Made by a program: the position numbers and the translations under genes. This document shows, piece by piece, positions 25,936 through 34,458 of a stretch of 64,000 nt of DNA (positions are counted from its first letter, which is position 1; every line of letters starts with the position of its first letter). The stretch comes from Spirosoma terrae (lineage in GTDB: Bacteria > Bacteroidota > Bacteroidia > Cytophagales > Spirosomataceae), in contig NZ_JAAFZH010000018.1 in the NCBI RefSeq assembly GCF_010435915.1, positions 85,264-149,263 on the forward strand, in the 5' to 3' direction. Under the pieces are notes generated by a model. It was not told the DNA's origin, did not search any database, and worked only from the letters and a program-made list of their open reading frames with translations.

Positions 25936-27486
25936 TTAGTTCTTTTTGTCGGTTTCAGTTTTACTATCTGCGGCATTGGCTTTCGCAAATTCAGCAACGG
26001 CTTTTTCGTCGATTCCACCAACGATTTCCAGAGACGGCATTGCCTTTTTGAGATTATCAATCCCCTGCGCGGTTGCTTTCGTCTGCCACAGATAAACCTT
26101 TTTCAGGCTTTTAATTCCTGCTAATTCTGCCAGACCAGCGTCAGTCACTGCGGTTCCATACAGATTCAGGTATTCCAGATTCGTCAACCCTTTAAGTTGC
26201 TTCAGCCCGGCATCGGTCACGCCTGTTCGTTCGAGATGGAGTTTTTGCAGGTTTTTCAGTTTAGCAACAGCGGCTAATGAAGCATCGGAAATCTCCGTAT
26301 CGCCCAGCTTCAACCACACCAGCTGTTGGCTCAATTTTGGCAACAAGGCTGCCTGGGCGTCATTGAACGTCCGCGCATTGACAGCGCTCACTTCCAGCTG
26401 ATTCTGCTCCTTTGATAGCGGCAAAACCAGCAAGCCCGTTTTTTTCAATTCGTCGACCACCTTCGGATCGACTGCGGGTAATTTCATGGTCAAAACGGCT
26501 GATTCAGGAGCTGGTGATCCGGTATTACGGCCAGTAGTAGCTACGGCAGACCCATTCGTACCCGCCGACTCTCCACCCAGCGCGGCCAATACGGGTCTAA
26601 TGGCATCATTAGTCGTTAAATCAGCTACTTTTTTATCAAATGAAGCACCCTGGTCAATCCACCAGGTCAACAAAGCAACCTGCCCTTCCGTCAGCTGTGT
26701 TTTTCCTTTGGGAGGCATGTGATGATCATCTTCTTCCGGCAACAGACAAACTTTCACCAACTGGCTCGCCGTACCCTTTCCCGCAACAAAGACAGGGCCA
26801 TCTTCAGACCCTTTTCTGATCATATCGGGAGAATCCAGCCGCAGTCCCGCCTTCGACTTGTCCGCATTATGGCACTGTACACAACGCGTTTGTAGAATTG
26901 GATTGACGATTTGCTGATAGACCAGTGCCTGATTCACATCAGTGATGGGTTCTGCTTTAAACTCGTTTTGTTTGGCTGGAAGCCCGGCCATGGTACGGAC
27001 TGATTCGGGAGCGTACTGAGTCAGAAAATCGGAGCCATGCGTTAAGTTTCCGCCCTGATGCCCAGCGGCCAATAGCATTACCAGCGCAACTGCCAGAGCG
27101 GGCAAATAAATCAGCTGAGCAAATGGGATCAATCGACCCAGATTCTCTGACTTCACGGCCCAGGCAAGCCAGGCAAACACCGCCACAGCAATACCCTGCC
27201 ACTGATGAGAACTAAGCGCTTCAGCATCATAACCTCCCTCCTGCGACAGCATGTAGCCAAATACACAAGCCATTGTAGCACTCACCGCCGACCAGAACAA
27301 AATCAACGTAATGGTGTGTGGACTGACCGTATTCCGGCGGGTTAGCCGATCTAGTTCAAGCAAGCCGGCAATCAGCAGGAAACCAATCGGTAGATGAACG
27401 ATCAGCGGATGAAAGCGCCCAAAAAACAACACCCAGTCGGCAGGCGCTGCCGGAGTAGCCTGTAAAAAAATGGATACGTTCGTCAT
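25936..27486 (-). CDS. DUF2231 membrane domain / PSCyt1 cytochrome / leucine-rich repeat fusion protein
   Basis: The 516-residue protein starts with a DUF2231-like four-helix membrane domain whose signature is FFGRFHPLIVHLPIGFLLIAG. A planctomycete-type cytochrome domain follows, with C202-V-Q-C205-H206 and GLRLDSPDMIRKG ... MPPKGKTQLTEGQ. A C-terminal array of about four leucine-rich repeats (LVWLKLGDTEISDASLAAVA, LQKLHLERTGVTDAGLKQL, LEYLNLYGTAVTDAGLAEL) ends in a charged tail. It is likely an inner-membrane protein exposing cytochrome and LRR domains to the periplasm. It converges on the kinase gene with a gap of only 7 nt. The NHL-type gene lies 12 nt upstream, so the two form an operon. 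Confidence 0.82.
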   Translation of the reverse strand: MTNVSIFLQATPAAPADWVLFFGRFHPLIVHLPIGFLLIAGLLELDRLTRRNTVSPHTITLILFWSAVSATMACVFGYMLSQEGGYDAEALSSHQWQGIAVAVFAWLAWAVKSENLGRLIPFAQLIYLPALAVALVMLLAAGHQGGNLTHGSDFLTQYAPESVRTMAGLPAKQNEFKAEPITDVNQALVYQQIVNPILQTRCVQCHNADKSKAGLRLDSPDMIRKGSEDGPVFVAGKGTASQLVKVCLLPEEDDHHMPPKGKTQLTEGQVALLTWWIDQGASFDKKVADLTTNDAIRPVLAALGGESAGTNGSAVATTGRNTGSPAPESAVLTMKLPAVDPKVVDELKKTGLLVLPLSKEQNQLEVSAVNARTFNDAQAALLPKLSQQLVWLKLGDTEISDASLAAVAKLKNLQKLHLERTGVTDAGLKQLKGLTNLEYLNLYGTAVTDAGLAELAGIKSLKKVYLWQTKATAQGIDNLKKAMPSLEIVGGIDEKAVAEFAKANAADSKTETDKKN

Positions 27487-27498
27487 TGAAGTACGGAG

Positions 27499-28563
27499 CT
27501 ACGCAACACGTTCTAACTTAATTGGATAGGTTTTCCTGGAGGCCCACTGCGCCACGTAGATATTATCATCTTCGTCGACCAGCACATCGTGCGGATGCAA
27601 AAACGTTGATGTACTGCGATCCTTTCGCTGCTCGGTCAATTTATTACCCTGATAGATTGGCTCGGTCCCGCCGGGCGTTGAGATAACCCGGTCGTTTTTG
27701 TCGAGGATAGTGATATATCCTGAATCGGGATAACTGTCGGACGTACTTCTGAAAACAGCGCCGTAAATATTCTCCCGATGAATAACTGGGCGACAAATGT
27801 AGGAGCCGGGCAGCGCAATTGTCGATACGTATTTCCCATCGAGCGTAAACCGTTTCAGAGCGTTATGCCGACGATCAGTAATCAGCAGCGTTGAATTAGA
27901 CGCATTACGTCGATCGACCACAATACCATGACAGCAATCGAACGTAGCGTCAGTATCGCCCTTACCGCCCCAGTAGCGGATCAACTTACCGTTTTTATCG
28001 TATTGCGTTACGTAGTTCAGGCCGTAGCCATCCACTACGTAAATGTCGCCATTAGCTGGGTTAACGGCGGTTTCAGTGGGTTTAAACTGAGAGGGATACG
28101 CATAGGCCCCTGTTTCTCTGGGATAGTCCAGCTTCATCAGCTCGCGCCCTTTCAGATCAGTTTTAACCACCTGATGCCGATCTGTATCGGTTATTAACAG
28201 GTATTGGTCGTTACCTTCTCCACCGAGCGTCAGGCCATGTCCTCCTGGATACTCATGCCCCCAGGACTCCAGAAGCTTACCTGACTTATCGTAGATAAGG
28301 ATATTGTTTTTGGTTTCGTTGGTCAGCAGAATAATCCGTCCTTTAGCGTCCTGCACCATTTCGTGGCAGTCATTGACGGGATTTTTACCCGCATCTAATA
28401 CGCCCCAGCCCGGAACAATCCGATACCGAAAGCCATTATGACCTAAAATGACCGCATCGGCCTTTTTTGAGCTGGTTTTAGCCGAAAGAATGGTAGGTGC
28501 TGCCATAGCGGCAGCCGTTATTGACGTATCCCGAATAAATTGTCGACGAGAAAAAAAAGACAT
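27499..28563 (-). CDS. NHL/six-bladed beta-propeller protein with Tat signal
   Basis: ATG 28563 begins MSFFSRRQFIRDTSITAAAM, a twin-arginine signal (SRRQFIRD), so this start is preferred over one seven codons upstream. The roughly 354-residue body is a repeated propeller (GRIILLTNETKNNILIYDKSGKLLESWG; YLLITDTDRHQVVKTDLKGREL; GDIYVVDGYGLNYVTQYDKNGKLI; STLLITDRRHNALKRFTLDGKYV), resembling NHL or peptidyl-alpha-hydroxyglycine lyase-like proteins. It folds in the cytoplasm and is exported. It lies 12 nt upstream of the DUF2231/cytochrome/LRR gene and may bind the same substrate. Function unknown. Confidence 0.82.
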   Translation of the reverse strand: MSFFSRRQFIRDTSITAAAMAAPTILSAKTSSKKADAVILGHNGFRYRIVPGWGVLDAGKNPVNDCHEMVQDAKGRIILLTNETKNNILIYDKSGKLLESWGHEYPGGHGLTLGGEGNDQYLLITDTDRHQVVKTDLKGRELMKLDYPRETGAYAYPSQFKPTETAVNPANGDIYVVDGYGLNYVTQYDKNGKLIRYWGGKGDTDATFDCCHGIVVDRRNASNSTLLITDRRHNALKRFTLDGKYVSTIALPGSYICRPVIHRENIYGAVFRSTSDSYPDSGYITILDKNDRVISTPGGTEPIYQGNKLTEQRKDRSTSTFLHPHDVLVDEDDNIYVAQWASRKTYPIKLERVA

Positions 28564-28680
28564 AGCCCCTGGCGAATTTCTCAAAAAAGGAAACTCACCA
28601 AAAACTTTACTGCAATTGTTAATTTCCTGTCATCCGGCCGTTAGGACGAATCGTTTCCTGATCATCAATTCCTATTACTA

Positions 28681-28728
28681 ACAATTAACCCCCAATCCTT
28701 GCCTAGAGGAAAGTTGGGGGTTAATTGT
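28681..28728 (-). terminator. Terminator-like hairpin
   Basis: ACAATTAACCCCCAA (28681-28695) pairs exactly with TTGGGGGTTAATTGT (28714-28728). It lies 15 nt downstream of the end of the minus-strand gene at 28744-29178 and separates it from the propeller operon. A moderate TTAATTGTT follows on the minus strand. Confidence 0.7.
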
Positions 28729-28743
28729 ATCAATCGTTCTAAA

Positions 28744-29178
28744 TTAGTTCTGGTCGTCCTTATCGCTATTGTTGCTATCTCGGCCCCTACGACCCCGCAT
28801 GGATTCAAATTTGGTGTATTGATCCGGTGTCAGAATGCTCTTCATTTTACTTTTGAAGTCATCGGCATTCGCTTTCAATGCCTGGGCCTTCGTCTTATTA
28901 TCATCGGAGCCTTTCTGAATAGCGTCTACTTTCTCGGCACGCGCCAGTAGAACATCGTATACTTTTTTAGACGTAGCCTGATCCAGTTCAAGTTGCCTGG
29001 TCATTCGATCCGTCATTTTCTGAGCCCGTGTAGCCGGATCTGCTGCCTGATACTGTTGCATACCCCGACCTTTTCCCATCCGGGCAGCTGGTGCATCCGG
29101 CGTTGTTGTTTGCTGAGCAAGCAGAGGTAGTGCAAACATCGTTAACACCAGGCCACTTAATGCGATTTTCTTAAGCAT
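28744..29178 (-). CDS. Periplasmic helical protein (DUF4890/Spy-like)
   Basis: The 144-residue protein has a signal peptide (MLKKIALSGLVLTMFALPLLAQ), then a helical, charged domain: ADPATRAQKMTDRMTRQLELDQATSKKVYDVLLARAEKV, and a second helix ending MKSILTPDQYTKFESMRGRRGRD. The LxxxQ/LTPxQYxKF pattern is that of DUF4890 and Spy/CpxP-like LTXXQ proteins, small periplasmic chaperone-like or stress-related factors in Bacteroidota. It appears to be a single-gene unit with a hairpin after it. Function is inferred from pattern only. Confidence 0.7.
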   Translation of the reverse strand: MLKKIALSGLVLTMFALPLLAQQTTTPDAPAARMGKGRGMQQYQAADPATRAQKMTDRMTRQLELDQATSKKVYDVLLARAEKVDAIQKGSDDNKTKAQALKANADDFKSKMKSILTPDQYTKFESMRGRRGRDSNNSDKDDQN

Positions 29179-29284
29179 GGTTCGTTACAGTTATTTTGTA
29201 CCTAAGACGACCAGACCAGTCAATCGTTTAACCTGTTTAGCGGATTTAATTACATCTTAACAACGCCCAGAGGCCAAAGTCTAC

Positions 29285-29776
29285 TCAGCTCAAACACGAA
29301 CGGGTAATCAAAGCGGCTATTTTGTCCAAACCTTTCACATCAATGTCGCAGAAGTCGTTAAGCTGATCACTATCAACATCCAGCACCATGCTGACCTCGC
29401 CATCAGCGCTAAACACAGGCACAACAACTTCAGACTTTGAGGCAGAACTACAGGCAATATGACCTGGAAAAAGCTCCACATCAGGCACAAGAATCGTTTC
29501 TTTACGGGTATAGGCCGCCCCACATACGCCCTTGTTAAATGCAATGCGCGTGCAGGCAATAGGTCCCTGAAAAGGCCCAAGAACCAACTGATTATCTTTC
29601 TTTAGATAAAAACCAACCCAGAAAAAGCCAAAGGCCTGCTTTAGCGCTGCTGCTACGTTAGCCAGATTAGCGATCAAATCTGTCTCACCCTCAATCAGTG
29701 CAGCAATTTGTGGTATCAGGCTATCATAAATGGCCTGCCGATCTGCGGTTTGGGGAATTACTAAGGTTTCTGCCAC
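29285..29776 (-). CDS. msrC: GAF domain free methionine-(R)-sulfoxide reductase
   Basis: This 163-residue single GAF domain protein has three cysteines, C75 (GPIACTRI), C85 (GVCGAAY) and C109 (GHIACSS), with spacing 10 and 24, the same as in the E. coli free methionine-(R)-sulfoxide reductase. FGFFWVGFYL and SEVVVPVFSADGEVSMVLDVDS are also typical. It reduces the free amino acid, not protein-bound methionine sulfoxide, in the cytoplasm. The start at 29776 fits the family length. It lies upstream of mreD in reverse order only by position; an imperfect repeat fills the gap, and co-transcription from the mre genes is possible. Confidence 0.85.
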   Translation of the reverse strand: MAETLVIPQTADRQAIYDSLIPQIAALIEGETDLIANLANVAAALKQAFGFFWVGFYLKKDNQLVLGPFQGPIACTRIAFNKGVCGAAYTRKETILVPDVELFPGHIACSSASKSEVVVPVFSADGEVSMVLDVDSDQLNDFCDIDVKGLDKIAALITRSCLS

Positions 29777-29780
29777 GGCG

Positions 29781-29865
29781 TAAGATGTATGAAGTGCGAT
29801 GTATGCTATACGAAATTCTCTCCAGAGATATCATCGTTCATATACCATACATACATCCTACATCA
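29781..29865. repeat. Imperfect inverted repeat between mreD and the GAF reductase gene
   Basis: The left part TGTATGCTATACGAA and the right part TTCATATACCATACA are near reverse complements, flanked by further GATGTATG/CATACATC matches, with a small central stem TCTCTCCAGAGA. It occupies almost the whole intergenic gap. The pairing is interrupted, so it may be a decayed dispersed palindrome. Confidence 0.45.
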
Positions 29866-29866
29866 T

Positions 29867-30373
29867 TTAGTTTCTGGTAAAGAATTGAATCAGCACAATG
29901 CTCACCGTTGTAAACAGCGTACTGGCTGCTACGCGAATCAACGTTGGAATGAGTAAGCTGACGCTACTGGCTTCGATAAAGAAAAGAGCAGAATGATGAA
30001 GCAAAGCCATAATGAAGACGTAGCGAAAAAACACGCCTACACCCAGTTCCTTCAATGTGAATTCGATACGGGATTCCATACCCGGCACGTCAATCTGGGT
30101 TCGTACCACTAACGGTCTGAAATATGCCATGAGCACCGTCGATGCGGCATGCATGCCTAACGTATTGTAGAACGTATCAACGATAATACCGGTCACAAAG
30201 GCGATAAGCAATAACCAGGTCAGGCTGGTTTCATTGGGCAACAACAGAATACAGGCAATGTAGATAAAACAGAACGCGTAATCGAAGAGCACCAAATTCC
30301 GCACAAGCAGGATTTGCAATACGAGGTAAAGCAAAAACAAAAATGCAGTTGACAGAATTTCGCGTAAAGTCAC
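29867..30373 (-). CDS. mreD: Rod shape-determining protein MreD
   Basis: The 168-residue protein is almost entirely hydrophobic with about five helices (STAFLFLLYLVLQILLV; YAFCFIYIACILLLP; WLLLIAFVTGIIVDTFYNTLGMHAA; YVFIMALLHHSALFFI; LFTTVSIVLIQFF). The GIIVDTFYNTLGMHAASTVLMAYFRP segment is the conserved MreD core. It joins MreC and MreB in the elongasome that guides lateral wall synthesis. It lies 55 nt after mreC; the gap contains an imperfect hairpin (CGGCTTTAG near 30394 with CTAAAGGCCG near 30414). Confidence 0.85.
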   Translation of the reverse strand: MTLREILSTAFLFLLYLVLQILLVRNLVLFDYAFCFIYIACILLLPNETSLTWLLLIAFVTGIIVDTFYNTLGMHAASTVLMAYFRPLVVRTQIDVPGMESRIEFTLKELGVGVFFRYVFIMALLHHSALFFIEASSVSLLIPTLIRVAASTLFTTVSIVLIQFFTRN

Positions 30374-30428
30374 AATGAAATAGGTTGCAGTTATCGGCTT
30401 TAGCGGTCAAAGCACTAAAGGCCGAAAC

Positions 30429-31265
30429 TCATTTATCGGTTTCAACTTGTTTTTCTAATTGTTCCTGCTCGCCCTGGAGACGATTTTCGACCACATAGAC
30501 GAAGGCCAGACTACTGAAATTGGTAGCCAGATCGAGGGTGAGATCATGGAATACTTTGTTCGGCTGTATCCCAACCGAGCGAACCCGTCCAATTAAGATA
30601 CCGGGCGGGAAGGTAGAGTTCCGCTCCGACGTAACGACAGAATCTCCCTTGCTAACCTTTTTCGTCAGCGAAATATCGTTCAGTTTAATCAGGTGCGGAT
30701 CTACGCCATCCCACTTCGACGTGCCAATTTCGCCCGCTTTAATGAGCTGGGACGAAACCAGATAATCGGAATGCAGAATAGACGTAATAACGGAAAAGTT
30801 TCGATTACAAATCTTTACCTTTCCTACGATGCCAGTCGGTGAAATAACGCCCATACCCGGTCGAATGCCATCATCGGTACCTTTATCGATAGTGATATAG
30901 TTATTGGCAAACTGGGTCGTGTTATTAACAACCTTCGCTACCGTAAACTTAAAGCGATTAGCGAAGGTAGAATCGGCCTGGTATTGCACTGGAGCGGCAG
31001 GTTTGCTTTGCAATACCTGTGTCAGCTGGCTACGTAGGCGATTATTCTCGGTTGCCAGGTCGGCATTGACCTGCTCCAGGTTAGCGTATTCGTTGGCTGC
31101 GTTAGACCAGGCCAAAATCTTGGCCGCGTATCGATTTGACGTATTAAAGTACGTAGCACTCCAATAATTGCTCGTGTTGATGATGAAGTAGAAGCAAAGT
31201 ACTTCCAGCAACACGAACAAAATGAAATTGCGGCTCCGTAAAAAAAAATCGACTAATTCTCCCAT
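30429..31265 (-). CDS. mreC: Rod shape-determining protein MreC
   Basis: The 278-residue protein has one N-terminal membrane helix (FILFVLLEVLCFYFIINT), a coiled coil (NEYANLEQVNADLATENNRLRSQLTQVL) and the periplasmic double beta-barrel core (FKFTVAKVVNNTTQFANNYITIDKGTDDGIRPGMGVISPTGIVGKV; VVTSERNSTFPPGILIGRVRSV). The charged C-terminus (EQEQLEKQVETDK) is normal for the family in Bacteroidota. It scaffolds MreB filaments to wall synthases. It is separated from mreB by 105 nt almost filled by a long stem-loop, an unusual feature for two subunits needed together. Confidence 0.9.
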   Translation of the reverse strand: MGELVDFFLRSRNFILFVLLEVLCFYFIINTSNYWSATYFNTSNRYAAKILAWSNAANEYANLEQVNADLATENNRLRSQLTQVLQSKPAAPVQYQADSTFANRFKFTVAKVVNNTTQFANNYITIDKGTDDGIRPGMGVISPTGIVGKVKICNRNFSVITSILHSDYLVSSQLIKAGEIGTSKWDGVDPHLIKLNDISLTKKVSKGDSVVTSERNSTFPPGILIGRVRSVGIQPNKVFHDLTLDLATNFSSLAFVYVVENRLQGEQEQLEKQVETDK

Positions 31266-31279
31266 GGTGGGTAAAGAAA

Positions 31280-31365
31280 GTAGCCTGGACGGCCACGTCC
31301 GAGTATTTATCAGGGAGTTGGATAAATCAACCTAATAAATACCCGGACGTGGCCGTCCAGGCTAC
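31280..31365. repeat. 31-bp near-perfect inverted repeat in the mreB-mreC gap
   Basis: The arms 31280-31310 and 31335-31365 are reverse complements with one mismatch (at 31302) and a 24-nt loop. The outer part starts GTAGCCTGGACGGCCACGTC. It looks like a dispersed palindromic element inserted into the operon. In the mRNA it would form a very stable hairpin between mreB and mreC and could lower mreC/mreD expression or protect the mreB 3' end. Confidence 0.7.
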
Positions 31366-31370
31366 AAAAA

Positions 31371-32396
31371 TTAGCTAATCAGGACTGATTTATATAAATC
31401 CAGATTTTTGATCACTTCACCTGTTCCTTTCACAACGGCTTTGAGCGGATCGTCGGCCACGTGGATGGGCAGTTTGGTTTTTGCTCCCAGGCGCTTATCG
31501 AGTCCGTGCAGCAAGGCACCACCACCCGTTAGGTGAATTCCATTCGTGTAAATATCGGCCGATAGCTCCGGTGGCGAAATTTCGAGGGCTTTCATGGTAG
31601 CCTCTTCAATTTTCGAGATCGATTTATCGAGCGAGTAGGCGATCTCACTGTAGGTCACCTTAATTTCTTTAGGGATACCGGTCATCAGGTCGCGGCCACG
31701 GATTTCGTAGTCGGCAGGTGGATTATCGAGTTCAGGCAACGCTGAACCAACCTCCATTTTGATCTGCTCGGCTGAGCGTTCACCAATGAGCAGATTGTGT
31801 TCCCGGCGCATGTAATCAACAATATCGCGGGTAAACACATCGCCAGCAATACGGATCGACTGTTCGCAGACAATTCCCGATAAAGCAATCACGGCGATTT
31901 CGGTAGTTCCGCCACCGATATCAACAATCATCGTACCGTTGGGCTGCGTAATATCGATACCAATACCGATAGCTGCCGCTATTGGCTCGTGCACCATATA
32001 AACTTCCTTGGCTCCGGCATGTTCGGCCGAATCCTTGACAGCCCGCTTCTCCACCTCGGTGATTCCCGATGGAATACAGATCACCATTCGATGCGAAGGC
32101 GAAAAGAGCTTGCTACCGGTATCGATCATCTTGATCATACCCCGAATCATAAGCTCAGCCGCCGTAAAGTCGGCAATAACGCCGTCTTTTAAAGGACGAA
32201 TTGTTTTTATATTCTCATTGGTCTTTTCGTGCATTTGCATGGCCTTATGGCCAATGGCCAGGACTTTGCCGCTGGCTTTGTCCATTGCAATAATCGAAGG
32301 CTCATCCACCACAATCCGATCCTTGTGAATAATCAAGGTATTCGCCGTGCCCAGGTCAATAGCAATGTCGCTAGTTAAAAAATTGAAAAGTCCCAT
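31371..32396 (-). CDS. mreB: Rod shape-determining protein MreB
   Basis: The 341-residue bacterial actin shows phosphate-binding loop 1 (DIAIDLGTANTLI), phosphate loop 2 (TMIVDIGGGTTEIAVIALSGI), the adenosine motif (GIHLTGGGALLHGLDKRL), and conserved blocks IRPLKDGVIADF and VHEPIAAAIGIGID. Length and sequence are canonical. It forms membrane-associated filaments that position the cell wall elongation machinery. First gene of mreBCD, with its own promoter at 32448-32476. Confidence 0.95.
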   Translation of the reverse strand: MGLFNFLTSDIAIDLGTANTLIIHKDRIVVDEPSIIAMDKASGKVLAIGHKAMQMHEKTNENIKTIRPLKDGVIADFTAAELMIRGMIKMIDTGSKLFSPSHRMVICIPSGITEVEKRAVKDSAEHAGAKEVYMVHEPIAAAIGIGIDITQPNGTMIVDIGGGTTEIAVIALSGIVCEQSIRIAGDVFTRDIVDYMRREHNLLIGERSAEQIKMEVGSALPELDNPPADYEIRGRDLMTGIPKEIKVTYSEIAYSLDKSISKIEEATMKALEISPPELSADIYTNGIHLTGGGALLHGLDKRLGAKTKLPIHVADDPLKAVVKGTGEVIKNLDLYKSVLIS

Positions 32397-32447
32397 TCCA
32401 GGTCATCTGTTGCTTCTATAAAGAAGCACTGTTTTTTAAAAGGTTTG

Positions 32448-32476
32448 CAAAAATATGGATTATTCAAGAGAAACAA
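32448..32476 (-). promoter_or_regulatory. Bacteroidota-type promoter of mreB
   Basis: On the minus strand TTG (32476-32474) is followed after 18 nt by TATTTTTG (32455-32448), matching the Bacteroidota -33/-7 pattern TTG...TAnnTTTG. The predicted leader is about 45 nt and contains a small hairpin TGCTTC-TATAAA-GAAGCA (around 32411-32428). Confidence 0.6.
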
Positions 32477-32625
32477 CGCCCAAATGTGAATAGTCTATTG
32501 TATTTTTTATATGACAATCAGAATAGTTATGTCTCCGTTAGCCACAAACGAGTGTTAGTAACATAGAAATCCATCTCCCGGCTCCATCTCGCTCGTTGTC
32601 TGCTGAAGACGCCAACTGTTTTCCT

Positions 32626-32633
32626 TACATTTG
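32626..32633 (+). promoter_or_regulatory. -7 box directly upstream of the GH3 gene
   Basis: TACATTTG matches TAnnTTTG exactly and ends 7 nt before the ATG at 32641. Transcription would start at or next to the start codon, suggesting a leaderless mRNA. No TTG with good -33 spacing was found. Confidence 0.45.
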
Positions 32634-32640
32634 CGTCATT

Positions 32641-34143
32641 ATGGGAATTCGTTCAGTCATCAGTAAGCCATTGGCTAAATGGGTAGTAGAACGTCAGCAA
32701 ACCTGGATGTATACACCCGCCGAAACGCAACAACGCTGGTTTCAAAAACTGGTTGACGGTGGTCGCGCTACGGTTTTTGGCCGGGACCATCATTTCAATG
32801 ACATCCATACGATCGAAGAATTCAGGCAGGCCATCCCCGTACGCGACTACGAAGACTTAAAGCCGTATGTTGAACAGATACTGGCTGGCAATGACGACGT
32901 ATTGTGGAAAGGGAAACCCTTGTACTTTGCCAAAACCTCTGGTACTACGTCGGGAACGAAATACATTCCTATTACGCAGGATTCGATTCCTAATCACATC
33001 AATTCGGCCCGCGATGCGCTGCTGAACTACATTAACGAAACGGGCAATGGCGCCTTTCTGGACAAGAAGCTTATTTTTCTGTCGGGAAGCCCGGAGCTTA
33101 CGCAAAAAGCAGGCATCAATATTGGTCGGTTATCAGGCATCGTCAATCACCACGTACCAGCTTATCTGCGCACCAACCAGTTGCCAAGTTATGAAACCAA
33201 TACCATCGACGACTGGGAAACGAAACTGGAACGTATCATCGACGAAACGTTGCCACAGTCAATGTCGCTAATCTCAGGTATTCCACCCTGGGTTCAGATG
33301 TACTTCGATCGGATTCAGGAACGTACCGGCAAGCTGATCAAAGATGTGTTTCCTGATTTTTCGGTCTTTGTTTATGGCGGCGTCAATTTTGAGCCTTACC
33401 GGGCTAAACTTTATGAGAGCATCGGCAAACGGATCGACTCGATTGAAACCTATCCTGCTTCGGAGGGCTTTCTTGCCTTTCAGGACTCTCAGACGGAAGA
33501 AGGGCTACTGCTCCTATTAGACAGCGGTATCTTTTTCGAATTTGTACCCGCAGAAGATTACTTCTCCGACAATCCGCGTCGTCTGACCATCAGCGAAGTG
33601 GAGCTAGGCAAGAATTATGCTGTCATCATCAATAACAATGCAGGACTGTGGGGGTATTCGCTCGGCGATACGGTCAAGTTTGTATCGCGGGAGCCGTATC
33701 GATTGCTGGTAACGGGACGTATCAAACACTTCATTTCGGCGTTCGGCGAACACGTCATCGGCGAAGAGGTTGAAAAGGCCTTGCAATTTGCTATGCAGCA
33801 ACAGCCCGAAACCGAGGTGGTGGAATTTACGGTAGCTCCGATGGTTAGCCCAAAAGAAGGATTGCCTTATCACGAGTGGCTGGTTGAATTTGCTACGTCT
33901 CCCGGCGACCTCACTCGTTTCGCGCAGGACGTCGACAACCGACTGACGCAATTGAACGTATATTACGACGATCTGATTACGGGCTCCATTCTGCAACCGC
34001 TGAAGTTGACAAGCTTATCGCGTGGTTCCTTCCAGCGATATATGAAATCGCAGGGTAAATTAGGCGGTCAGAACAAAGTGCCCCGACTGGCGAACGACCG
34101 TACCATTGCGGAAGGACTATTAGAGGCAGATAAAACGGTTTAG
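32641..34143 (+). CDS. GH3 auxin-responsive promoter family protein (acyl-adenylating enzyme)
   Basis: ATG 32641 (MGIRSVISKPLAKWVVERQQ) is preferred; it lies just after a -7 box, and a start 15 codons upstream would overlap it. The 500-residue protein has the GH3 fold: KTSGTTSGTKYIPITQDSI (ATP-binding motif), VFVYGGVNFEPYRAKLYESIGKRIDSIETYPASEGFLAFQ, YSLGDTVKFVSREPYRLLVTGRIKHFISAFGEHVIGEEVEKAL. Plant GH3 enzymes conjugate acyl hormones to amino acids; bacterial members presumably adenylate an unknown carboxylate. The MNT/HEPN pair starts 3 nt downstream, so it may be co-transcribed. Confidence 0.85.
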   Translation: MGIRSVISKPLAKWVVERQQTWMYTPAETQQRWFQKLVDGGRATVFGRDHHFNDIHTIEEFRQAIPVRDYEDLKPYVEQILAGNDDVLWKGKPLYFAKTSGTTSGTKYIPITQDSIPNHINSARDALLNYINETGNGAFLDKKLIFLSGSPELTQKAGINIGRLSGIVNHHVPAYLRTNQLPSYETNTIDDWETKLERIIDETLPQSMSLISGIPPWVQMYFDRIQERTGKLIKDVFPDFSVFVYGGVNFEPYRAKLYESIGKRIDSIETYPASEGFLAFQDSQTEEGLLLLLDSGIFFEFVPAEDYFSDNPRRLTISEVELGKNYAVIINNNAGLWGYSLGDTVKFVSREPYRLLVTGRIKHFISAFGEHVIGEEVEKALQFAMQQQPETEVVEFTVAPMVSPKEGLPYHEWLVEFATSPGDLTRFAQDVDNRLTQLNVYYDDLITGSILQPLKLTSLSRGSFQRYMKSQGKLGGQNKVPRLANDRTIAEGLLEADKTV

Positions 34144-34146
34144 GCG

Positions 34147-34458
34147 ATGAAACCTGCTATCATTGACCAGGAATTTATACTGGGAATTCTGAGAGCTAAC
34201 CTGGATCGATTGTACAAGGATTTTGGTATTGAGCGTATTGGACTCTATAGTAGCTTTGCTCGAAATGAACAGACAGAAAAAAGTGATGTCGATTTAGTGT
34301 ATACCATGATAGAAGGTCGCCATTTATCACTAGTTAACAGAGAACGATTACAGCGATTAATTAGGCAACAAATACGCCGTAAGCCCGACCTGATTAATCA
34401 ACGGTATATGAACCCATTTACTAACTATACGATGCTCAAAGAGGTGGTTTATGTATAG
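34147..34458 (+). CDS. MNT-type nucleotidyltransferase antitoxin
   Basis: The 103-residue minimal nucleotidyltransferase (MntA-like) normally carries G-S-x10-D-x-D. Here it reads S35-S36-x10-D47-V-D49 (GLYSSFARNEQTEKSDVDLV), so the Gly of the motif is Ser while both metal-binding Asp residues remain. In characterised MntA/HepT pairs the antitoxin adds AMP to a Tyr of the HEPN toxin. It overlaps the HEPN gene by 8 nt and is more AT-rich than its neighbours, consistent with acquisition as a module. Confidence 0.8.
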   Translation: MKPAIIDQEFILGILRANLDRLYKDFGIERIGLYSSFARNEQTEKSDVDLVYTMIEGRHLSLVNRERLQRLIRQQIRRKPDLINQRYMNPFTNYTMLKEVVYV

